A stretch of DNA of 29,763 nt from a virus. The DNA lies in IMG/VR virus record IMGVR_UViG_3300010885_044930, positions 1 to 29,763 of that record; one strand, given 5' to 3'. Below are positions 23,579 through 29,763 of this stretch, in pieces. Numbering within the stretch: the first letter of the stretch is position 1; each line of letters starts with the position of its first letter. Position numbers and translations under genes: made by a program. The notes under the pieces were generated by a model. The model ran no database searches, had not been told where the DNA came from, and saw only the letters and a list, made by a program, of their open reading frames with translations.

Positions 23579-24316
23579 ATGGATCAAGACGTTATAAATG
23601 TTTATTGGGCTCCAGAATCAACTTGGGAAACCCCAGGGCTAGGAGAATGGAATCTTTTGTATCCAGAACCAAAAACTTTATTTTCTGAGTTACAAGAACA
23701 AAGATCAAAATATGCTGGGCCAGACACTTACTTTTCATGTCCAGCAACAAGTGATAAATATAGAAAAACATATGTTTTTAGAAATACTTTGCCATCTTCC
23801 TACGCATTTGATTTTACAGATAATCAACAAATTATAAACCCAACAAGCGAAGGCTATATTAGCTATGAAGTATTAAGGCCACCAACTATTGCAGCGGGTC
23901 CAATGATAAACTTTAACCTATTCTATTCTTTTTTTGCTGATCAACCCTTAGAGGCAATATTTACTCCACCAATGATGCATAAACCAGGCTATACAAAATA
24001 TGGAACAACTATACCTGGTCAGTTTGATATTGGTCAATGGTATAGGCCATTCCCACTTGAAATGCAGATGTGGGATATAAAAGGAGATTTTCATATGGGT
24101 GAAGAACCAATTTTTTATGTTGAATTTAAAACTGATAAAAAGATTAAAATGCATAGATATCAAATGAATGGAACACTGTCATCATATTTAAAAATGTGTT
24201 CTACATCCAGAACAACTTGGGGAGCTGGACAAAGCTTGCTAAAAAGATATGAAAGATTCAATAATTCAAGAACAAACGAGTTGATTCTTAAAGAAATTAA
24301 GAAACAAGTCTTATAA
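23579..24316 (+). CDS. Conserved phage protein of unknown function
   Basis: A 245-residue soluble protein, aromatic- and Pro-rich: INVYWAPE, WNLLYPEPKTLFSEL, YFSCPATSDKYRKTYVF, then a central IAAGPMINFNLFYSFFADQPLEAIF, and a basic helical C-terminus. I recall similar proteins (a WxPE start, SCPA..D..K.T, then FFA/PPxMH) among unnamed proteins of marine and freshwater myoviruses; none has an assigned role to my knowledge. Composition differs clearly from the Thr/Gly/Ser-rich adhesins around it, so it may be an enzyme or assembly factor rather than a fibre. It starts 3 nt after the previous stop. Confidence 0.7.
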   Translation: MDQDVINVYWAPESTWETPGLGEWNLLYPEPKTLFSELQEQRSKYAGPDTYFSCPATSDKYRKTYVFRNTLPSSYAFDFTDNQQIINPTSEGYISYEVLRPPTIAAGPMINFNLFYSFFADQPLEAIFTPPMMHKPGYTKYGTTIPGQFDIGQWYRPFPLEMQMWDIKGDFHMGEEPIFYVEFKTDKKIKMHRYQMNGTLSSYLKMCSTSRTTWGAGQSLLKRYERFNNSRTNELILKEIKKQVL

Positions 24317-24332
24317 AAGGTATAATGGTATT
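24297..24332 (+). promoter_or_regulatory. Putative promoter giving a leaderless transcript for the 24333 gene
   Basis: GGTATAAT (24319-24326; perfect TATAAT) ends 6 nt before ATG 24333, with TTAAGA (24297-24302) 18 nt upstream as a weak -35. The only purine-rich stretch, AAAAGG, is 12 nt from the ATG, too far for a good RBS. This is the same arrangement as before 3697 and 26361. Confidence 0.55.
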
Positions 24333-26300
24333 ATGTCATATCAACAAACGGTACTAAGAGACGATCCAGTAGCATATTGGCCTTTAACAGGCACATCTAC
24401 TATACGTACCTATGCTTCGATTTTGGAACAATATAACTCATATCAAGAATGGTTAAACTCTGAAGCTAACTACGCTTATGAATCTGGATCTATTACTTTT
24501 GAAGATGTATCTGTAAATAAAAATCACGCTGCGGTATCTTTTGGTACCCAGCTTCCTACATTTTTGGATATTTTAACTCTTAACTCCCGCCTATTTAGCG
24601 ATACAGCAAATAACGGATGCAAACTTAATGATAACTCTGTTATTAGCATTTTTGATATTTACAGTTTCTTTGACAAAAATTATGAAGGCGGGATTTTTGG
24701 AGCAGAGTTTTGGATACTATTAGAAGAAGCTCCTAATGACAAGGTAAACCTATTTAGCGTAGTAAATGGATCAACCGTAGTAGTTGAATCATATGCAGAA
24801 GATGATTGTATCTATTTTAAAATAAATACAGATTTAGGTTCATATACAACCAAGAAACGTATATTCTCATGGGACAAAAAAGTTCACATATACCTATCCT
24901 ATGGTGAAAGAAAAATGGAGGTATATGTAAATGGAATCTGTGATGAGTCTGTTACTATTCCTACAAATGATAAATTTATTATGGTTACAAATTTGTATGT
25001 AAAGTATAAATTAGGTCCCGCTCCAGCAGGTAAATTTTTTGTTATCAATGACGTGGCCCTTTATACACACAAACTTTCAGTTCAAGAAATTAGAAACCAC
25101 ATGCTTTGGGCAGATAAAGATTCTGGACCAGATCAATTTGCACAACAAGGTAGTGCATACCATTTTGATATTAAACCTAAAAATGACATGATTCATTTGC
25201 AAAAGCAGTTTACATCGCCAGAAGATTACAATCAAGGTACCTTCTCTGGACTTATTTCTGATAGATCTGGAATTACAGTAAAGCAAACAGGAACATCAGG
25301 AACTGCTCTAGGAACTTGGTTTTACAACTTCCCAATAGTTCAGCATATAGATTTTGCGGGAATTAGTATTTATTGGGATACGGCAACTTCATATACATCT
25401 TTGGCGGGAAGTAAGCATGTCAAAGTATATTCATCTTATGATAACGGAACTACATGGTATTCAGTATATAGCAATGAGCTTGTTCCCTTCTTTCTTGCAA
25501 ATGCCATAAATAACCCATCAGCAAGTCTTTTGATCAAGGTTGAAATGTATTCTCCAGACACTTCTGCAGATAATCAGCCGAGACTAGATAACCTTTCAAT
25601 AAAGTTGTTTAAGAGTTTAAATGTGTCTGCTGATTCTGGCGGATTTGTTCTTGCTCCAGTTGCTAGTCAAACCTATATGGTCAGAGAACATGATATTAAA
25701 TTAATTGAACGTGAAAAGAATTTGGGTATTAACTTTGTTAATCAAACACCAGGAACTGGATATCCAGGTGCTGCAGTTATTACTTCCCCTAATAACACTG
25801 CATATAAAACTATAGAATTTTGGTTTAAGTATTCTGGCACTACAGCCTCTACAGCAGCTGTTTTAGACACTGCAACAATTGCGGGTGTAGACTTATCAAT
25901 TGCTAACGGAACTAACCTCCTAACCAACAACCTGGGCTCAGGAGGCACCTTGTATATCAATGGTGTGCCTCAGATAACAGGAACTTACTCAATCGTTCCT
26001 GGAGCATCATATTTCATTACAGTTGTTTATAATCAATCAACAATTAATCCAATATACATTAATGGAAGCACAGATGGGTCTATACCTTCTCCACAAGCAA
26101 TGTATGGCTTCTTTACAATGTTCCCAAATGCTTTAACTGCTACCGAAGTGCAGACAAGATACCTTTCATATTTGGCAACTAAGACTTCCATAGTGTACGA
26201 TAGTACAACTACGCTTGGAAGCGTTCTTGAGTACATTGGAGCAACTCCAACAAGTTTAAATGGCGGTCTTGCTGTCATTTCACACGATCATACATATTAA
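24333..26300 (+). CDS. Minor tail protein with two LamG/ConA-like lectin domains
   Basis: A 655-residue protein. The N-terminal ~260 residues have the LamG-like start DDPVAYWPLTGTS, followed by DVSVNKNHAAVSFG, GAEFWILL, KVHIYLSYGERKMEVYVNG and FVINDVALYTHKLSVQEI. These are the successive strands of a Laminin_G_3 jelly roll. A middle region (~280-430) resembles a discoidin-like segment (IDFAGISIYWDTATSY, HVKVYSSYDNGTTWYSVY). A second ConA-like domain (~470-620) has TIEFWFKYSG, TLYINGVPQ and PIYINGSTDG. Such tail proteins bind glycans or form the tail tip. It is likely a minor tail protein or receptor-binding protein near the baseplate. The start has no Shine-Dalgarno and a -10-like box 6 nt upstream. 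Confidence 0.78.
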   Translation: MSYQQTVLRDDPVAYWPLTGTSTIRTYASILEQYNSYQEWLNSEANYAYESGSITFEDVSVNKNHAAVSFGTQLPTFLDILTLNSRLFSDTANNGCKLNDNSVISIFDIYSFFDKNYEGGIFGAEFWILLEEAPNDKVNLFSVVNGSTVVVESYAEDDCIYFKINTDLGSYTTKKRIFSWDKKVHIYLSYGERKMEVYVNGICDESVTIPTNDKFIMVTNLYVKYKLGPAPAGKFFVINDVALYTHKLSVQEIRNHMLWADKDSGPDQFAQQGSAYHFDIKPKNDMIHLQKQFTSPEDYNQGTFSGLISDRSGITVKQTGTSGTALGTWFYNFPIVQHIDFAGISIYWDTATSYTSLAGSKHVKVYSSYDNGTTWYSVYSNELVPFFLANAINNPSASLLIKVEMYSPDTSADNQPRLDNLSIKLFKSLNVSADSGGFVLAPVASQTYMVREHDIKLIEREKNLGINFVNQTPGTGYPGAAVITSPNNTAYKTIEFWFKYSGTTASTAAVLDTATIAGVDLSIANGTNLLTNNLGSGGTLYINGVPQITGTYSIVPGASYFITVVYNQSTINPIYINGSTDGSIPSPQAMYGFFTMFPNALTATEVQTRYLSYLATKTSIVYDSTTTLGSVLEYIGATPTSLNGGLAVISHDHTY

Positions 26301-26345
26301 AAATGGTAGTCAACAGTACACTTATTACGCTTTAGCTAAACAGAA

Positions 26346-26360
26346 TGGTATTATAACGAT
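26346..26360 (+). promoter_or_regulatory. Putative extended -10 promoter giving a leaderless transcript for the head operon
   Basis: TGG-TATTAT (26349-26354) with AACGAT as the 6 nt before ATG 26361. No RBS and no convincing -35 are present, but the TGN extension can replace a -35. The 60-bp gap 26301-26360 otherwise holds no gene or clear terminator. Confidence 0.5.
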
Positions 26361-26699
26361 ATGGGAAAAATGAAGATTACCCCCGTAGATGAAGTCAACT
26401 GGGGATTATATATGTGGCAGATGCCAGACGAATCACTAGTAATGGACGATGAAGGCGGATATCTTTGTGTCCCGTCACTTAAAGGTGACATTAAACAAAT
26501 TAAAAAAATTAAAGAAGTTGCAAAGCATCATGGACTTTCAGAAGGAAAGCCTATTTTTTTTGCAGGGCACAGAACAGTAACTGGAGATGAGCTTGAAGAA
26601 CAGAAGACAAGATCAAATATGGGATTAATTCCAGACACACAGGACATGCCTGCAATGATGGAATACGTTAAAGAAATGCGGGAGATGAAACTAGGATAA
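26361..26699 (+). CDS. Conserved small phage protein upstream of portal
   Basis: A 112-residue charged protein (MKITPVDEVNWGLYMWQMPD, DDEGGYLCVPSLKGD, a lysine-rich helix IKQIKKIKEVAKHHG, GKPIFFAGHRTVTGDELEEQ, and an acidic Met-rich helix at the end). I recall similar small proteins placed just before portal genes in some actinobacteriophages, but I cannot name a family. Its stop overlaps the portal start (TAATG), so it is probably co-translated with it. A head-assembly or portal-accessory role is inferred from that position. Confidence 0.7.
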   Translation: MGKMKITPVDEVNWGLYMWQMPDESLVMDDEGGYLCVPSLKGDIKQIKKIKEVAKHHGLSEGKPIFFAGHRTVTGDELEEQKTRSNMGLIPDTQDMPAMMEYVKEMREMKLG

Positions 26700-28276
26700 T
26701 GGAACATACTGTAACAATCATGGACGATAACGAAGATAACGAAGTACAAGTTAGATCAAACGTAGACTTTGGATTTGGTGGCTCTACATCAGAGGCATTT
26801 GAAGATCCATTTGCTAAATCTTGGGATGATATCAAGAAGATGGATGGTCTTAATCCAAACATCCGTCGTAATGCTAACAGACTTGAAAAGTCTTTTTCTG
26901 GCATAGATGACGCTAAGTCTAAGAAGCTTGACCCACTTGACCTTACAGGATACTCATTATTTCAGATTGTTCAACCACCATTTAATATGCTTTATTTATC
27001 ACAGCTTTACGATGTGTCCCCATATCATCACTCAGCAGTTAATGCCAAGGTAGCAAACGTAATTGGTTTAGGTTATAAGTTTGAAGAAACATACAAAGTA
27101 ACTCAAAAAGTACAAGACGTAATTGATGATCCAAAGAAGTTGGATAGACTACGTACAAAGATTGAAGCAGCAAAAGTTGAACTTCGTGATTACCTAGAGT
27201 CATTAAATTCAGATGATTCTTTTACAGAAAACATGAAAAAGGTATACACAGACTTAGAGTCAACAGGAAACGCTTATCTTGAAGTTGGTCGTACAGCTAC
27301 AGGAAAGATTGGTTATTTAGGCCATATTCCTACAACAACTATGCGTATTCGTCGTCACCGTGACGGCTTTGTGCAGGTTGTTTATAATCGCTATACATTC
27401 TTTAGAAACTTTGGAGATACAGAAACTCCAGATCAAATTGGAACAGACCCACAGCCAAACGAAGTTATTCATTTTAAAAAGTTTACCCCATCAAATACAT
27501 ATTATGGAGTTCCAGATATTCTTTCAGCAAAAAATGCAGTTGCTGGAGATGAGTTTGCACAGCGATTTAACTTAGACTATTTTGAAAACAAAGCTGTTCC
27601 AAGATACATCATTACTGTTAAAGGTGCTAAGCTGAGTGCAGATTCAGAGCGTAAACTTCTTGAGTTTTTCCAAACAGGGCTCAAGGGTCGCAATCACAGA
27701 ACTCTTTATATTCCTCTTCCATCAGATGGAGAAAATGGTCGTGTTGATTTTAAAATGGAGCCTGTTGAAGCGGGAATTCAAGATTCTTCATTTAATAATT
27801 ATTCTGTAGAAAACAGAGATCGTATTCTTATTGCTCACCGTGTTCCAATTTCAAAGATCGGAATGCCACAAGGAGTTTCACTAGCAAATGCTAAAGATGC
27901 AGATAAAACATTCAAAGAGCAAGTATGTCGTCCAATGCAAGAGGAACTTGAGTATAAACTTAACAAAATTATGTCTGAGTTCACAGACGCATTTCAGCTC
28001 AGATTTGAAGAGCTTTCTCTTACAGATGAAGAGACTATGGCAAGAATTGATGATACTTATCTTAAGGGTAAGGTTATCCTTCCAAATGAAGTTCGTTCAA
28101 GAAAGGGCCTAGCCCCTATTGAAGGCGGAGACGAACCTCTAGAACTAAAGCCCCAACAAGCAGCAGATGCAAGAATGGATGGCAATAGAGAACGTGATAC
28201 ACAACGAAACCTAAACGCACCAGATAAATCTGGAGGTGGGAGAAATCCAAAAGGTGAAGGTAAAAAAGTAGAATAA
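26699..28276 (+). CDS. Phage portal protein (PBSX/HK97-like type)
   Basis: A 525-residue protein, the usual portal length. Supporting segments are PPFNMLYLSQLYDVSPYHH and AVNAKVANVIGLGY near residue 100-125, LESTGNAYLEVGR near 185, HIPTTTMRIRRH, and EVIHFKKFTPSNTYYGVPDI (~250-270). These are followed by the long helix AVAGDEFAQRFNLDYF and NKAVPRYIITVKG, then ENRDRILIAHRVPISKIGMP and a C-terminal helix with LPNEVRSRKGL. These match the PBSX/HK97-type portal layout. The protein forms the dodecameric DNA entry ring at one capsid vertex and binds terminase during packaging. Acidic N-terminal and Gly/Lys-rich C-terminal tails are probably flexible. GGGAGATG lies upstream of the overlapping start. 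Confidence 0.9.
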   Translation: MEHTVTIMDDNEDNEVQVRSNVDFGFGGSTSEAFEDPFAKSWDDIKKMDGLNPNIRRNANRLEKSFSGIDDAKSKKLDPLDLTGYSLFQIVQPPFNMLYLSQLYDVSPYHHSAVNAKVANVIGLGYKFEETYKVTQKVQDVIDDPKKLDRLRTKIEAAKVELRDYLESLNSDDSFTENMKKVYTDLESTGNAYLEVGRTATGKIGYLGHIPTTTMRIRRHRDGFVQVVYNRYTFFRNFGDTETPDQIGTDPQPNEVIHFKKFTPSNTYYGVPDILSAKNAVAGDEFAQRFNLDYFENKAVPRYIITVKGAKLSADSERKLLEFFQTGLKGRNHRTLYIPLPSDGENGRVDFKMEPVEAGIQDSSFNNYSVENRDRILIAHRVPISKIGMPQGVSLANAKDADKTFKEQVCRPMQEELEYKLNKIMSEFTDAFQLRFEELSLTDEETMARIDDTYLKGKVILPNEVRSRKGLAPIEGGDEPLELKPQQAADARMDGNRERDTQRNLNAPDKSGGGRNPKGEGKKVE

Positions 28277-28310
28277 TAAGCACTGTAAATTATGAGTTAA
28301 TTATAAACAC

Positions 28311-28330
28311 TGCTATTATTTAGATTACAT
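28311..28330 (+). promoter_or_regulatory. Putative extended -10 promoter before the protease gene
   Basis: TGC-TATTAT (28314-28319) stands 11 nt before ATG 28331 in a 54-bp gap, with no Shine-Dalgarno between them. A transcript from here would have a leader of only a few bases. No clear -35 or terminator is visible in the gap. Confidence 0.4.
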
Positions 28331-29707
28331 ATGGAACTACAAAAAACGTACTGGCAAAACAGCGAATCATCAATGGCCTTGTCCTTTCCTATTGCAAAGG
28401 TTAACAAGGAAAAAAGAACCGTATCTGGATTTGCTTCACTAGATAACGTAGATCGTCATGGAGATATTGTAACTGCTGACGCAAGCAAAAAAGCTTTTGA
28501 AAATTTTAGAGGAAACATTCGTGAAATGCACGGTCCATCTGCTGTAGGCAAGATGATTGATTTTAAGGAAGATGCTTTCTTTGATAAAGCTTCTGGTAAA
28601 AAGTATAGTGGCGTTTATGTCACAGCATATATTTCAAAGGGTGCACAAGATGCTTGGGAAAAAGTTCTTGATGGCACATATTCAGGTTTCTCAATTGGCG
28701 GAAACATTGTAGATGCAAAAATGGAAAAAGCAGACGGCGGGGATGAAGAACGTAGAGTTATTCATAACTATGATCTACATGAATTATCATTAGTAGACTC
28801 ACCAGCAAACCCACTTGCTAATTTCTTTTCTATTCAAAAGATGGCAAAAGCCATGACACTAGAAAATGTTTACTGGTGTAAAGAAGATGAAGTTGCATCA
28901 ACATCTATTGAAATTCAAAAGAATTGCTCCGTATGCGGAGATCAAATGACAAACGTAGGTTGGGTAGAACAAGCAGACTCAGAAAAGTTTGAAGCAATTG
29001 AAAAAGTAATTGATTCTTATTTTAAGAAAGATGATGCCCCAGCTTCAGATCACGCTGCATTAGAAACAGCAGCTCCAGGAAATGTAATTGATAGCAAGTC
29101 AGCAATCAATCTTTATCCAGATCAAAATAAAACAAAAAAGGTTTCGCCTATCACAGTTGATGCGGCGACTATAAAGAAAAATGAAGGAGGAAATGAAATG
29201 ACAGAAGAAACAAACGCAGAAGTAGCTCCAGAAGTTACTGAAGTTGAAACTCCAGCTGTTGAAGAAGTAGCGGAAGTTACAGAAGCACCAGCAGTTGATG
29301 CAGGAGAGGCAATCGAAAAAGCTGTTGCTATTTCAGAGGTTGAGGATACACTTGATTTCACAAAGATGGTAACTGACCTTAAGACCTTCTTTAATGATTC
29401 TATCGAAAAGAATTATGCAACCCATGCAGCAACAGTTCAAGATGTTTATCGCATTGTAGAGGAAACAAGGGCAGAAATGTCAAAGGCGATTGACGAAATC
29501 AAAGCTAAGCATGAAGAAATCAATAAATCAATCACGGATATGTACGGAAAGATTGACTATGTTGATAATAAGCTGAACGGATTTGAATCCGCAACAGCAG
29601 TTAAAAAGTCCAGTGATCTTAATGGATCATTGGAGCAAGAAAAAATCCAAAAAAGTATATGGCAAGGACACTTCCTCGGTGTTAATAGCTTAACTAAAAA
29701 TCTATAA
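28331..29707 (+). CDS. XkdF-like prohead protease with C-terminal scaffold domain
   Basis: A 458-residue protein. Residues ~15-170 form a prohead serine protease of the XkdF/HK97 group: VSGFASLDNVDRHGDIV (31-47), catalytic-type His67 in MHGPSAVGKM, a serine in TYSGFSIGG (S118 or S121), and the ELSLVDSPANPLA strand (151-163). A linker (~175-290) carries an isolated CSVC at 199-202. Residues ~290-345 are extremely acidic (Glu/Val/Ala/Pro), and ~345-425 form a heptad-rich coiled coil (LKTFFNDSIEKNY ... VDNKLNGFE). This layout fits a protease fused to a scaffold: it shapes the procapsid, then cleaves capsid and scaffold proteins. A strong internal RBS precedes Met290, so the scaffold may also be made alone. 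The capsid gene follows. Confidence 0.85.
   Translation: MELQKTYWQNSESSMALSFPIAKVNKEKRTVSGFASLDNVDRHGDIVTADASKKAFENFRGNIREMHGPSAVGKMIDFKEDAFFDKASGKKYSGVYVTAYISKGAQDAWEKVLDGTYSGFSIGGNIVDAKMEKADGGDEERRVIHNYDLHELSLVDSPANPLANFFSIQKMAKAMTLENVYWCKEDEVASTSIEIQKNCSVCGDQMTNVGWVEQADSEKFEAIEKVIDSYFKKDDAPASDHAALETAAPGNVIDSKSAINLYPDQNKTKKVSPITVDAATIKKNEGGNEMTEETNAEVAPEVTEVETPAVEEVAEVTEAPAVDAGEAIEKAVAISEVEDTLDFTKMVTDLKTFFNDSIEKNYATHAATVQDVYRIVEETRAEMSKAIDEIKAKHEEINKSITDMYGKIDYVDNKLNGFESATAVKKSSDLNGSLEQEKIQKSIWQGHFLGVNSLTKNL
29183..29190 (+). promoter_or_regulatory. Strong internal ribosome-binding site inside the protease gene
   Basis: GAAGGAGG, a near-perfect Shine-Dalgarno, stands 7 nt before in-frame ATG 29198 (Met290). 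It is far stronger than anything preceding the full-length start at 28331. An earlier out-of-frame ATG at 29193 stops after two codons. Confidence 0.7.
29198..29707 (+). CDS. Predicted nested scaffolding protein, in-frame within the protease gene
   Basis: A putative 169-residue product from Met290 of the protease frame to the shared stop. It starts MTEETNAEVAPEVTEVE, an acidic low-complexity stretch of ~55 residues, then the coiled-coil region and a short basic tail (VKKSSDLN ... EQEKIQKSIW). The length, strong acidity, coiled coil and basic C-terminal segment fit scaffolding proteins, which bind capsid subunits through the C-terminus. Genes that encode a protease and, from an internal start, its scaffold are known (lambda C/Nu3). 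Evidence here is the GAAGGAGG at 29183-29190 and the domain boundary falling exactly at this codon. Expression has not been shown. Confidence 0.6.
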   Translation: MTEETNAEVAPEVTEVETPAVEEVAEVTEAPAVDAGEAIEKAVAISEVEDTLDFTKMVTDLKTFFNDSIEKNYATHAATVQDVYRIVEETRAEMSKAIDEIKAKHEEINKSITDMYGKIDYVDNKLNGFESATAVKKSSDLNGSLEQEKIQKSIWQGHFLGVNSLTKNL

Positions 29708-29731
29708 AAAAATAAGGTGGTGAAATAAAAA

Positions 29732-29763
29732 ATGAGTAATGAACTATTACAAAAAGTAATTGA
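29732..29763 (+). CDS. Start of probable major capsid protein gene (3' truncated)
   Basis: ATG 29732 follows AAGGTGGTGA (29714-29723), a good RBS at normal spacing, 24 nt after the protease stop. Only ten codons are visible (MSNELLQKVI). The identity is inferred from position: in most tailed phages the major capsid gene follows portal and protease/scaffold. The residues themselves do not prove it. Confidence 0.55.
   Translation, partial: MSNELLQKVI

Noticed and set aside
26301-26360. tRNA, small RNA or attachment site in the gap before the head operon
   Set aside because: No cloverleaf, strong hairpin or long direct repeat is present; the gap is explained by a promoter-like element next to the start.

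Overview
The window is a continuous stretch of a tailed double-stranded DNA phage genome (Caudoviricetes). Every supported gene is on the + strand, genes are packed with 0-60 bp gaps or short overlaps, and the DNA is clearly AT-rich. There is no terminase, tail tube, tape measure, replication gene, integrase, tRNA or host gene in view. Many proteins resemble structural families common in aquatic phages (collagen-like fibres, glycine-rich tips, FN3 modules, the small MAH..LDENN proteins). Several starts lack a Shine-Dalgarno and carry a -10-like box about 6 nt upstream, an arrangement common in leaderless genes of actinobacteria. A low-GC aquatic actinobacterial host is therefore a reasonable guess, but it is inference only.

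Layout. (1) 2-3656: the end of a collagen-like fibre gene, a small virion protein, and a 953-residue beta-repeat protein with Kelch-like motifs. (2) 3697-5924: a three-gene cassette, translationally overlapped, with a GH130/GT108-like beta-propeller, a TPR protein and an FkbM-type methyltransferase. It is probably for glycan or virion-surface modification. (3) 5962-8586: a large collagen-like fibre whose Gly-X-Gln stretches alternate with beta domains. (4) 8586-23575: a dense array of small and large adhesin-like proteins. Related N-terminal modules recur in interleaved copies and are joined to different C-terminal ends: a lectin-like domain, a six-blade Asp-box propeller, and three glycine-rich tips. 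A 1268-residue structural protein sits inside this array. (5) 23579-26300: a conserved phage protein of unknown function and a LamG/ConA-like minor tail protein. (6) 26361-29763: the head module, with a small conserved protein, a portal, an XkdF-like prohead protease fused to a scaffold-like coiled coil, and the first codons of a probable major capsid protein.

How the parts work together. The right end builds the capsid: the portal seeds the shell, the protease and scaffold direct assembly and maturation, and the capsid gene follows. The rest supplies the tail periphery and receptor-binding structures, apparently diversified by gene duplication and swapping of C-terminal domains. The most notable observations are a GGTATNNT-N6-ATG element before SD-less genes, a strong internal ribosome-binding site that would produce a separate scaffold protein from within the protease gene, and the interleaved module-swapping adhesin array.
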